DNA of 17,175 nucleotides from Deltaproteobacteria bacterium UBA2385 (GTDB lineage Bacteria > Myxococcota_A > UBA796 > UBA2385), in the NCBI GenBank assembly GCA_002343455.1, contig DDSR01000440.1, positions 1-17,175 on the forward strand. The letters are read 5' to 3'. Both the position numbers and the translations under genes were made by a program. The notes under the pieces are model-generated. The model was not told where the DNA came from. It searched no databases and worked only from the letters and a program-made list of their open reading frames with translations. The number at the start of each line of letters is the position of its first letter. The stretch's first letter is position 1. Shown here in pieces: positions 1-6,352 of the stretch.

Positions 1-32
1 CCCGATCGGCCTGCGGCCGCCCCCCCAACCCC

Positions 33-49
33 CGCCGGGCGGCCCGGCG
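33..49 (-). terminator. GC-rich hairpin after the MYXO-CTERM gene
   Basis: A perfect 7-bp stem (CGCCGGG with CCCGGCG, 3-base loop) lies 12 bases past the stop codon of the minus-strand gene ending at 61. It could act as a transcription terminator or a 3'-end stabiliser. No T-run follows on the minus strand, so an intrinsic terminator is only possible. Chance hairpins are common at this GC content. Nothing else was recognised in bases 1-60. Confidence 0.35.
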
Positions 50-60
50 CGGTGGGGCGC

Positions 61-1119
61 TCAGCTGCGCCGGCGCCGGAAGGCCGCCAGCAGGGCGGGG
101 GCCAGGGCGAAGAGGCCGAAGCCTGCGCCGCCGGCGCTGCAGCCCTCGCAGGAGGTCAGCTCGACGTCGCCGTCGAAGGCCAGGCCGCCGTCTCCGGTGT
201 CTCCGACGCCACCGCCGTCGCCACCGCCGTCGGGGGTGCCGCCGTCCCCGGCTCCGCCGTCGCCGGCTCCGCCGTCGCCGGCCCCGCCGTCTCCGGCTCC
301 GCCGTCTCCGGCCCCGCCGTCTCCGGCCCCGCCGTCTCCGGCCCCGCCGTCTCCGGCCCCGCCGTCTCCGCTGCCGGTGTCCTCGTCGTTGGGCACGCCG
401 TCCCCGTCGTCGTCGTAGGCGTAGACGGTGATCGGGCCGAAGTAGCTATATTCGCGGTCGGCGGCGCCGGCGTCGTAGGCGTAGAAGCCCGCCCGCCCGG
501 GGGCGGTGATCGGGCTGGGGTCGGTCGCCGTCAGCGAGATGTACGGGGTCGAGCTGGAGCTGCTGCCGAAGTCGGACCAGACCTTGACCCAGACCTCGCC
601 ATCGCTGAAGCCGATGGCGACGTCCTGGAGGGTGTCCCGGCTGTAGCTGCGGTTGGTCTCGGCCAGGATCTCGGCGACCCCGTCGCGGATGCGCACGATG
701 CCGGTCCAGACGCCGCCCTCGATCGGGCTGCTGCCGCTGGAGCTGCCGGTACCGGTCATGTGCAGCATGTAGTAGTTGCGCGAGTCCTGCCAGCCCCAGA
801 CGAGGCCCAGGGTGTCGTCGTCCTCGGTGAAGATGCTGGCCAGGGCCCAGCCCTCGAGCACCGAGATGTCCTCGTTGGTCAAGGTGTTGTCGGTGGCGTC
901 CGAGGAGCCGCCGAAGCTGCCGCCGTTGTCGTCGGACTGGGGCATCGCGTAGTGCCGCCCGCTGGAGCTGCTGCGGTAGCCCTCCCAGTCGTCGGCCGCG
1001 TAGCCGCTCTCCCAGCCGTCCGTGCCGTCGAGGCCGTCCTCGTCGGGGTAGTCGTCGTAGTCGAAGACGAGGAGGTCGTCGGCGAAGGCGGAGCTCAGCA
1101 ACAGCAGGGTCAGGAGCAC
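61..1119 (-). CDS. Surface protein with lectin-like domain, DGG linker and MYXO-CTERM-type tail
   Basis: A 352-residue exported protein of unknown function. I chose the GTG at 1119 because a purine-rich GAGGTGA lies just upstream and the product then opens with a hydrophobic signal peptide ([12 protein letters not shown], residues 2-13). Residues about 15-233 look like a concanavalin/LamG- or thrombospondin-C-terminal-like beta domain, with the segment [17 protein letters not shown]. An Asp-rich stretch ([12 protein letters not shown], 236-247) resembles a thrombospondin type 3 calcium-binding repeat. Nine GDGG-A/T pentapeptides follow (about 251-295). The C-terminus (CEGCSAGG, a hydrophobic helix and RRRR) matches the layout of MYXO-CTERM sorting tails, which predicts processing and retention at the cell surface. 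A ligand-binding or adhesion role is a guess. It lies 53 bases downstream of a nucleosidase gene on the same strand and may have its own promoter. Confidence 0.8.
   Translation of the reverse strand: MLLTLLLLSSAFADDLLVFDYDDYPDEDGLDGTDGWESGYAADDWEGYRSSSSGRHYAMPQSDDNGGSFGGSSDATDNTLTNEDISVLEGWALASIFTEDDDTLGLVWGWQDSRNYYMLHMTGTGSSSGSSPIEGGVWTGIVRIRDGVAEILAETNRSYSRDTLQDVAIGFSDGEVWVKVWSDFGSSSSSTPYISLTATDPSPITAPGRAGFYAYDAGAADREYSYFGPITVYAYDDDGDGVPNDEDTGSGDGGAGDGGAGDGGAGDGGAGDGGAGDGGAGDGGAGDGGAGDGGTPDGGGDGGGVGDTGDGGLAFDGDVELTSCEGCSAGGAGFGLFALAPALLAAFRRRRS
241..375. repeat. 15-bp coding tandem repeat, nine units
   Basis: Nine consecutive 15-base units of the form GCCGTCTCCGGCCCC lie inside the MYXO-CTERM gene and encode the GDGGA/T pentapeptides on the minus strand. 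The four units at 301-360 are identical and the outer units carry single-base changes. The period is a multiple of three, so gain or loss of a unit keeps the reading frame. Such arrays tend to vary in copy number between strains by slippage. Confidence 0.9.
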
Positions 1120-1142
1120 GGGGTCACCTCGTTGGGCCGACG

Positions 1143-1148
1143 AGTATA
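1143..1148 (-). promoter_or_regulatory. Possible -10 element (TATACT) for the MYXO-CTERM gene
   Basis: In the 53-base gap before the GTG at 1119, the minus strand carries TATACT, a five-of-six match to the sigma-70 -10 consensus. A start site about 7 bases downstream would leave a leader of some 15-18 bases that still holds the ribosome-binding site. No convincing -35 hexamer lies 16-18 bases upstream (the best is TCCGCA), so the promoter is tentative. Confidence 0.3.
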
Positions 1149-1172
1149 GCCGTGGCAACGGCAGTTGCGGAG

Positions 1173-1751
1173 TCAGTCTTCGGAAAGTCCGCCGCTGGTG
1201 CCCAGGAGGACCTGGGCGGCCATCCGGGCCGCATCCTGCGCGGCCACACGGTTGGTCAACCACTGGGCGTGGGCATGGGGGCCGACATCGTTGGCGATGC
1301 CCAGGATCGCCAGGAAGGGGACCGAGGCCGCCGCGCATGCCCACGCGACGCCGTAGACCTCGAGGTGCTCGACCTGCCAGCCGTCGGCCAGCCGCTGCGA
1401 GAGGAGCGGGTCCGTGCTGACCGCGCCGGTGTTCAGCACGTCGACCTGGGGCAGGCCGCAGCGGCCCAGCAGGCGGGGGTCGCCGGGCAGCGGCGCGGGC
1501 GGGCGAGGGACGTAGCCCAGGCCCATCGAGGCGGCGCCGTCCGCGAGGCCCACGCGGCGAGCGACGCAGGCCTGGCCGACCGGGGGCCCCCCCTCGTAGC
1601 GGCCGGCCGTCCCGATCATCAGCACGGCGCTGGGGCTCGACAGGGCCAGGATCCGCGCCATCGAGGCCGCGGCCACGACCGGCCCGATGCCCACGGTCTT
1701 GCCGGGCAGGTCTCCCAGCTCTTCAGCGACCGCCGCGACCACCAGCATCAT
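1173..1751 (-). CDS. Nucleoside phosphorylase-superfamily protein, futalosine hydrolase-like
   Basis: A 192-residue protein with the look of the PNP/MTAN nucleosidase superfamily, closest in style to futalosine hydrolase (MqnB), which cleaves futalosine in the alternative menaquinone pathway. Supporting motifs are an N-terminal AAVAEEL, a Gly-rich GIGPVVAAAS (21-30), VLMIGTAGR (43-51), LEVYGVAWACAAASVPFLA (130-148), which replaces the usual MEG-A-A-C-G-P-F block, and GIANDVG (151-157). It is somewhat short for the family (usually about 220 residues), and the N-terminal sheet region is compact. The start ATG at 1751 overlaps the upstream stop (ATGA), which implies translational coupling to the membrane protein. 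No other menaquinone gene is in the window, so the substrate is uncertain. A methylthioadenosine or adenosylhomocysteine nucleosidase is the alternative. Confidence 0.7.
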   Translation of the reverse strand: MMLVVAAVAEELGDLPGKTVGIGPVVAAASMARILALSSPSAVLMIGTAGRYEGGPPVGQACVARRVGLADGAASMGLGYVPRPPAPLPGDPRLLGRCGLPQVDVLNTGAVSTDPLLSQRLADGWQVEHLEVYGVAWACAAASVPFLAILGIANDVGPHAHAQWLTNRVAAQDAARMAAQVLLGTSGGLSED

Positions 1752-2695
1752 CGGGACCTGCGGCGGCGCGCTGCCTCGGCGGCGGCGTTGGCCTCCGCCT
1801 CGCTGCGCTTGCGCTCTTCTTCCTTGGCGGCGCGGGCCCGCTTTCGCTCCACAAGGTAGCCGATGCTGGCGAAGATGCCCCAGCCGACCAAGGCCGCGGG
1901 CAGCACCGCGAAGGCCACCTTCTGGTAGCTGTCGGCCGGCGTCACCCCGTCGCGCAGGAAGACGCCGTAGAGGGCCAGCATGGCGACGTCGCCGCCCAGC
2001 TGCGAGGGGCCCTTCTTCAGCTCGATCAGCAGGGCGATGGTGCCCAGGCCCATGCCGATCGGCCAGAGCAGCCAGCCCGGCGGCGGCGACTTGATCACCC
2101 GCAGGTGCAGCCCCGTCGCCGCGTCGCCGTCGAAGTTGGTGAGCTGGACGCGGAAGGTCCCGTCGCCCTTGAGGTTGAAGCGCTCTTCGAGGTCCTCGCC
2201 CCACTTGCCGGCCCGGCGTCGACCCTTCTCGCTGAGCTGGTCACCGGGCAGGACATCGACGTCGACGCCCTCCTCGTCGTCGGTCTTGCGGCGCACCTCG
2301 CCGGTGGCCTTGCCGGCCCAGCCCTCGCCCGAGATGGCCAGCGCGTAGGCCGTCTTGCCGGCCTTGGCCCCCTTGGGGTCCTCGGCCAGGTTGGCCGTCA
2401 CCAGCAGGGAGTGGCCCGGAGGCGCCGTCAGCGTCACCTCGTTGGCCAGGGGCGAGATGTCCGCCTCGTCGACCGCCTCGCCCGGGTTGAGGACCAGCCA
2501 GGCCATCAGGCAGGGGATCGCCGCCGCCACCAGGCCGACCGGCACCCCCACCCAGGGGAAGGAGGGGAGATCCAGGGCGCGCTTGGTCGTCGGACCGAGC
2601 ACGCCGATGATTACGGCGGCAATGACCAGGGCAGAGAGCACGGCGGCCTCGGCGGCAGAGAGTCGGCGCGCGGTTAACCGCTTGGCACCTGTCAC
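1748..2695 (-). CDS. Multi-pass membrane protein with beta-rich middle domain, unknown function
   Basis: A 315-residue protein I do not recognise. Hydrophobic segments lie at about residues 16-34, 48-69, 207-226, 234-248 and 262-282. Between the second and third is a charged, probably extracytoplasmic region of about 135 residues with beta-sandwich character (HSLLVTANL, TFRVQLTNFDGDAATGLHLRV), loosely like pre-peptidase C-terminal domains. The tail (283-315) is Lys/Arg/Glu/Ala-rich and probably cytosolic. The GTG start at 2695 has only a weak, very close GGAG. A downstream start is possible but would remove the first helix. Its last codons overlap the nucleosidase start by 4 bases, so the two are co-translated. 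The divergent dehydrogenase gene starts 14 bases away. Confidence 0.7.
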   Translation of the reverse strand: MTGAKRLTARRLSAAEAAVLSALVIAAVIIGVLGPTTKRALDLPSFPWVGVPVGLVAAAIPCLMAWLVLNPGEAVDEADISPLANEVTLTAPPGHSLLVTANLAEDPKGAKAGKTAYALAISGEGWAGKATGEVRRKTDDEEGVDVDVLPGDQLSEKGRRRAGKWGEDLEERFNLKGDGTFRVQLTNFDGDAATGLHLRVIKSPPPGWLLWPIGMGLGTIALLIELKKGPSQLGGDVAMLALYGVFLRDGVTPADSYQKVAFAVLPAALVGWGIFASIGYLVERKRARAAKEEERKRSEAEANAAAEAARRRRSR

Positions 2696-2709
2696 GCTCC
2701 GAGGAAGGC

Positions 2710-3627
2710 ATGCCCTTCGACCAGACCGGCTTCCGTCGGCACGCCCGCCGCTTCCTCCCCGAGGATCTCGACGTCGACCTCCACGGTCGGGTTGCCCTGG
2801 TCAGCGGGGCCAATTCCGGCATTGGCAAGGCCACCGCCGAGGCCCTGGCGCGCCTGGGGGCCGAGGTCTGGATGCTCTGCCGGGACCGGCAGCGCGGCGA
2901 GCGGGCGCTGGCCGAGCTGCGGGCCTCCACCGGTGGGCGGCTGCACCTCGCCGGGCTCGACCTCAGCGAGCTGGCCGCGGTGCGCCGCTTCCTGGTGAGC
3001 GAGGCCCCCCCGCGGGTCGACATCCTGGTCCACAACGCCGGCGCCCTGCTCGACGCGCGCCGCTTCAGCTCGGATGGCCTGGAGCTGACCCTGGCCACCC
3101 ACCTCGTCGGACCCTTCGCCCTGACCGTCGGCCTGCTCGACCGCATGCGCCGTCCGACCGACCAGCCCCCGGCGCGCGTCGTCTGGGTCAGCAGCGGCGG
3201 CATGTACACCCGCCGCCTCTCGGTCGAGCGCCTCGGCCAGCGCGAGGGCCCGTTCGACGGCGTGACCGTCTACGCCGACGTCAAGCGCGCCCAGGTCGTG
3301 CTCAGCGAGCTGCTGGCCGAGCGCCTGGTCGGGCAGGGCATCACCAGCAACGCCATGCACCCCGGCTGGGCGGGCACCCCGGGGGTCCAGAGCGCGCTGC
3401 CCCTCTTCCACACGCTCACCCGGCGCGTGCTGCGCAGCCCCGCCGAGGGCGCCGACACCGTCGTCTGGCTGGCGGCCTGTCCGCGCATCGCCGGCCTCAG
3501 CGGCGGCTTCTGGTTCGACCGCCAGGAGGCCGCCACCGCGCCGCTGCCGGGCACCCGGGAGCGGCCCGAGGAGCGCGCGCGCCTGTGGCAGGCGGTCCAG
3601 GAGTGGAGCGAGACCCGCTGGCCCTGA
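2710..3627 (+). CDS. Short-chain dehydrogenase/reductase, DHRS12-like
   Basis: A 305-residue classical-type SDR with an N-terminal extension of about 27 residues. Visible motifs are the Rossmann glycine motif SGANSGIGKA (32-41), the DLS motif (84-86), HNAG (108-111, in place of the usual NNAG), the catalytic serine region WVSSGGMYT (159-167) and Y188-x-x-x-K192 (YADVK). The block MHPGWAGTPGVQSALP and the overall length resemble DHRS12-type proteins, which probably reduce a lipid or steroid carbonyl with NAD(P)H. The real substrate cannot be read from the sequence. GAGGAAGG at 2701-2708 sits just before the ATG. The gene is alone on its strand, divergent from the membrane-protein gene and convergent with the small acidic gene, whose stop is one base away. 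Confidence 0.9.
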   Translation: MPFDQTGFRRHARRFLPEDLDVDLHGRVALVSGANSGIGKATAEALARLGAEVWMLCRDRQRGERALAELRASTGGRLHLAGLDLSELAAVRRFLVSEAPPRVDILVHNAGALLDARRFSSDGLELTLATHLVGPFALTVGLLDRMRRPTDQPPARVVWVSSGGMYTRRLSVERLGQREGPFDGVTVYADVKRAQVVLSELLAERLVGQGITSNAMHPGWAGTPGVQSALPLFHTLTRRVLRSPAEGADTVVWLAACPRIAGLSGGFWFDRQEAATAPLPGTRERPEERARLWQAVQEWSETRWP

Positions 3628-3628
3628 G

Positions 3629-3850
3629 TCAGCGCAGGATCAGGCGCTCGGACTTCTCGGTCTCGGCCGTCTCGGGGTCGTCGACGTTCTCGAGCGCGTG
3701 TTCCTCGAGCTCGTGTTCCTCGAGCTCATGGTCCTCGAGCACTGGCGCCAGCTCGATCCGCGCGCCCAGGGGGGAGCCGAGGCGGATGCCGGTCGCGGGC
3801 CAGGCTGAGGGGGTCGTCGAGACCTCGGCGGTCGGGGTCGGGGTGTGCAT
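3629..3850 (-). CDS. Small acidic protein with pentad repeats, unknown function
   Basis: A predicted 73-residue protein of pI well below neutral and no recognisable family. The ATG at 3850 is preceded by TGGAGGACCG, a good ribosome-binding site, which is why I prefer it to the upstream ATGs in the same frame. The N-terminal half is Thr/Pro-rich (MHTPTPTAEVSTTPSAWPA). The second half has three pentads of the form LEEHE (about residues 38-52), ending in the polar tail EKSERLILR. The mixed Glu/His content could suit metal or cation binding, but this is speculative. It lies 52 bases downstream of the acyltransferase gene in the same direction and could be the last gene of that operon. A competing minus-strand frame is Arg/Pro/Ser-rich and looks like a shadow. 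Confidence 0.55.
   Translation of the reverse strand: MHTPTPTAEVSTTPSAWPATGIRLGSPLGARIELAPVLEDHELEEHELEEHALENVDDPETAETEKSERLILR
3695..3739. repeat. 15-bp tandem repeat, three units, in the small acidic gene
   Basis: Three 15-base units of the type CTCGTGTTCCTCGAG encode successive LEEHE/A-like pentads on the minus strand. The units differ at 2-3 positions. The frame is kept if units are gained or lost. Confidence 0.75.
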
Positions 3851-3902
3851 CGGTCCTCCAGGTTCGAGGGTGAGCGTAGACCCGGCGCCGGGCGATCGCC
3901 CA

Positions 3903-4952
3903 TCACAGTTCGTCATCTGCGAGCTCACCGCCCTTCTGGCCCTGCCCGACCCAGCGATCCACCCGCCTCCAGGCCTCGTCCAGCCAGGCGAGGGCGGCCT
4001 CGGGTGCTTCGGGGATCTCGCCCCTCTCCACCTTCCAGACCGCCACCCGCAGGGTCCGCCCGATCAGCGCGCCCCGCGCCATCGCGCCGGCGTCGAAGGC
4101 CCCCTCGGTGCCGCGGTGGGCGCAGATGTAGAGCTCCTCCCCCGGCCCGCGCTCGGCCAGGAGCGCCAGCGGCCCCCCCGGGCGCGGGGGCAGCACGTCC
4201 TGGAACGAGGCGGCGCGCTCCCGTGCGGCCCCCTCCAGGCGGTCGATCAAGGCCTGGCGCCGCTGGGGGCTGAAGCGGGTCCCCTCCGGGTAGATGACCA
4301 GGCCCTCTCCCGGCCCCATGTCCCGGTGCAGGGCGCGCACCCGGGCGATCTCGCGGGCGGGGTCGCGGCCGTCTCGGCGGACGAAGGCGTTGGGGAGCCG
4401 GTGGCCGACCAGGTCCAGGCAGGGGCTGAAGCAGACCTCCGCCTTCAACACGTAGCGGAGGGCGATGCGGGCGGGGTTGGCGAAGGCGACCGCGGGCAGG
4501 AGCACGTCGGGCAGGCTGCTGTGCCGCAGGAAGAGGAGGAAGGGAGGTCCGGCCGGGGGAGGGAGCTGCCCCTCCAGCTCCAGGCGGAGGCCGTAGAGGG
4601 TCCGCAGCGTGAACCAGAGGGCCCGGGTCCAGGCCCGCTGCAGGGCGAGGTCGAGCCGGCGCAGGCGCGCGCGGGCGAGGCCGCCGCCGGTCAGCAGCCA
4701 GCCCAGGCCGGCGGCCGCGCAGCCCAGGCACTCGGCCAGCAGCCAGGCGCTGCCCATCAGGGCGGCCCGGGGGAGAGGGAGGCGCCGCTGCCCGCGCAGC
4801 AGGTCGGTGAGCGCCAGGGCCGGCAGCCAGAGGGGCAGCAGGACCAGGGAGAGGCTCGCCCCCAGGCAGACCCCGGGGATGGTGAGGAGCCGCCGTGCCA
4901 GCCGCCGGGCCCATCGCTCATCGTGCAGCGGCGGGCCGGGCTGCGGGCTCAT
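3903..4952 (-). CDS. PlsC-type 1-acyl-glycerol-3-phosphate acyltransferase family protein
   Basis: A 349-residue membrane acyltransferase. Hydrophobic segments at about 24-49 and 66-88 precede the catalytic domain. The HX4D box is seen as RHSSLPD (H144, D149) and the substrate-binding box as YPEGTRF (221-227). A downstream proline region, VLPPRPGG, fits family block IV. The family transfers acyl chains from acyl-ACP or acyl-CoA to lysophosphatidic acid or related lysolipids at the inner membrane. With its long, two-helix N-terminus this one resembles the larger AGPAT-like members rather than housekeeping PlsC (about 240 residues). The ATG at 4952 overlaps the gloB stop as ATGA and has no strong ribosome-binding site, so translation probably depends on coupling. 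The exact acyl acceptor is unknown. Confidence 0.85.
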   Translation of the reverse strand: MSPQPGPPLHDERWARRLARRLLTIPGVCLGASLSLVLLPLWLPALALTDLLRGQRRLPLPRAALMGSAWLLAECLGCAAAGLGWLLTGGGLARARLRRLDLALQRAWTRALWFTLRTLYGLRLELEGQLPPPAGPPFLLFLRHSSLPDVLLPAVAFANPARIALRYVLKAEVCFSPCLDLVGHRLPNAFVRRDGRDPAREIARVRALHRDMGPGEGLVIYPEGTRFSPQRRQALIDRLEGAARERAASFQDVLPPRPGGPLALLAERGPGEELYICAHRGTEGAFDAGAMARGALIGRTLRVAVWKVERGEIPEAPEAALAWLDEAWRRVDRWVGQGQKGGELADDEL

Positions 4953-5710
4953 CGAAAGGTGTTCCGGCGCTGCCGCAGCGCGGCCGTCACCTCGACCGGC
5001 GAGGCCCCCGGCATGCCCAGGCCGAGGGCGAGCTCGGGCTGGTCGGCCCGCATGAAGGGGTTGGTGAGCCGCTCCTCGGCGACGGTGCCCGGCACCGTGT
5101 TGCGCCCGTCCGCCCGCAGCGCCTGGACCCGGGCGAGGCGCTCGCGGAGGGCCTCGTTGTCGGGGTCGACCTCGACCGCGAAGCGGGCGTTGGTCAGGGT
5201 GTACTCGTGGGCGCAGTAGATGCGCGTCGCCGGAGGCAGGGCCCGCAGGCGCTCCATCGCCGCCCACAGCATCGCCGGGTCCCCCTCGAAGAGGCGCCCG
5301 CAGCCCATCAGGAAGAGCGTGTCCCCGCAGAAGAGCGCCTCGGTCGTGGTGAAGCGGTAGGCGATGTGCCCCATCGTGTGGGCCGGCAGGAAGAGCACCG
5401 TCGCCTGCTCCTCTCCCACCGAGATCGCCTCGCCCTCCTCCAGGGCCCGATCCAGCCGGGGCAGGCGGTGCCGGTCTCGTGCGAAGCCCAGGACCTGCGC
5501 TCCGGTCCTCTCCCGCAGCTCGTCGACGCCGCCGATGTGGTCGGGGTGGTGGTGGGTCAGCAGGACCTGGTGAAGGGGCTGGCCGCCCAGCGCCTCCAGG
5601 ATCGGCCCGGCGTCGCCCGGATCGACCGCCGCCGTCTGCCCCGTCACCGAGCAGCGCAGCAGCCAGAGCAGGTTGTCCTGGAAGGCCGGTACGGCGCGGA
5701 CCTCCAGCAT
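4949..5710 (-). CDS. gloB: Hydroxyacylglutathione hydrolase (glyoxalase II)
   Basis: A 253-residue metallo-beta-lactamase-fold enzyme of normal GloB length (about 250-258). It hydrolyses S-lactoylglutathione to lactate and glutathione, the second step of methylglyoxal detoxification in the cytosol. All metal ligands are visible: H53, H55, D57 and H58 in THHHPDH, H111 in PAHTMGH, D130 in CGDTLF, and H168 in YCAHEYT. The segments GCGRLFEGDP (136-145) and HEYTLTNARFA (168-178) are typical of glyoxalase II rather than other members of the fold, and the C-terminal glutathione-binding part is present. The gene starts 5 bases after the CAP lipoprotein stop and overlaps the acyltransferase by 4 bases. 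No glyoxalase I gene is in the window. Confidence 0.95.
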   Translation of the reverse strand: MLEVRAVPAFQDNLLWLLRCSVTGQTAAVDPGDAGPILEALGGQPLHQVLLTHHHPDHIGGVDELRERTGAQVLGFARDRHRLPRLDRALEEGEAISVGEEQATVLFLPAHTMGHIAYRFTTTEALFCGDTLFLMGCGRLFEGDPAMLWAAMERLRALPPATRIYCAHEYTLTNARFAVEVDPDNEALRERLARVQALRADGRNTVPGTVAEERLTNPFMRADQPELALGLGMPGASPVEVTAALRQRRNTFR

Positions 5711-5715
5711 GGCGC

Positions 5716-6189
5716 TCAGTCGGCCGCGATCAGCAGGTGCGTGAAGTACGTGCCGCCGTCGGCGTCGGTGGCGACGGCCATCCCCGAGGTGTTGAAGACG
5801 TCGGTCTCGATGTTGGCGAGGTGGCCGGGGCTGCCCAGCCAGCCCTCGTAGGCGGCGTTGGCCGGGTCGGGGAAGCCGGCCGACAGCCAGGCCACGTTCT
5901 CGCCCACCGCCGTCACGCCGCTGAGGATCAGGCCGATCTCTTCGGCGCGCGCGTCGAAGCCGTCGTGGCTGAAGGGCACGCGGCCGGCGGCCATGTCCTC
6001 GCTGTGGACCCGGGCCACCTCGCTGGCGCAGGCGTCCAGCAGCAGGGGCTGGAGGCCGATGTCCTCGCGGTAGTCGCTGATCAGGTCGTTGGTGTCGATC
6101 TCCAGCTGCGTGTTGGCCTCGCAGCCGGAGTCGGGCTCTTCGGTGCAGGCGAGCAGGGCGAGGGGGAGAAGGAGCAGCAGGGCGCGCAT
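5716..6189 (-). CDS. CAP/SCP-domain lipoprotein
   Basis: A 157-residue exported protein with a lipoprotein signal (MRALLLLLPLALLAC, lipobox Cys15) and a compact CAP domain (cysteine-rich secretory/antigen 5/PR-1). Conserved pieces include VHSEDMAAG with H62, FSHDGFDARAEEIG, GENVAW (96-101), YEGWLGSPGHLANI with H123, and a final TYFTHLLI strand. The His/Glu cavity residues therefore appear intact. Bacterial CAP proteins are secreted, with poorly known roles in envelope or lipid binding. A strong GGAGG with 6-base spacing precedes the ATG. It is the first gene of the minus-strand operon with gloB and the acyltransferase. The intergenic region on its 5' side (6190-6352) is shared with the divergent CxxCH lipoprotein, and I could not fix a convincing promoter for this gene. 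Confidence 0.9.
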   Translation of the reverse strand: MRALLLLLPLALLACTEEPDSGCEANTQLEIDTNDLISDYREDIGLQPLLLDACASEVARVHSEDMAAGRVPFSHDGFDARAEEIGLILSGVTAVGENVAWLSAGFPDPANAAYEGWLGSPGHLANIETDVFNTSGMAVATDADGGTYFTHLLIAAD

Positions 6190-6283
6190 GGGAATCCTCC
6201 GGCGGCCCCAGCGTAGCGCGAGGCGGAGCCCCGTGGCACCCGCACTGGACCGCCCTGGACCCAGCCTGTCTCTTGACGGGGAC

Positions 6284-6313
6284 TTTTCAAAGCGAGAGCC
6301 GTTGCGCTATGGT
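6284..6313 (+). promoter_or_regulatory. Weak candidate promoter for the CxxCH lipoprotein gene
   Basis: TTTTCA at 6284-6289 and TATGGT at 6308-6313 are separated by 18 bases, and each matches four of six consensus positions. A better -35-like TTGACG at 6273-6278 has no partner at 16-18 bases. This 163-base divergent spacer (6190-6352) must hold promoters in both directions, but none is strong by eye. Confidence 0.22.
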
Positions 6314-6352
6314 GCGCCGGTTGTCCCACCCCCCCCTCCTTCGGAGCCCTAC

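Noticed and set aside
241..375. Possible CRISPR-like array
   Set aside because: Units are 15 bases, contiguous without spacers, and encode in-frame GDGGA pentads.
52..1149. Plus-strand open frame with Val/Ser/Gly/Pro/Ala repeats
   Set aside because: It is the antisense reading of the DGG repeat and the rest of the MYXO-CTERM gene. The minus strand has the signal peptide, domain and sorting tail.
3640..3906. Alternative minus-strand frame over the small acidic gene
   Set aside because: Its product is almost wholly Arg/Pro/Ser, and it lacks the good ribosome-binding site of the 3850 start.
2355..5219. Very long plus-strand open frame (954 codons)
   Set aside because: It runs antisense to gloB and the acyltransferase and through the SDR in another frame. 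Its composition is Pro/Arg/Gly/Ala-rich with no motifs. Long antisense frames are expected at this GC content.
6273..6278. TTGACG as a -35 element
   Set aside because: No -10-like hexamer lies 16-18 bases downstream. The nearest candidate, TATGGT, is 29 bases away.
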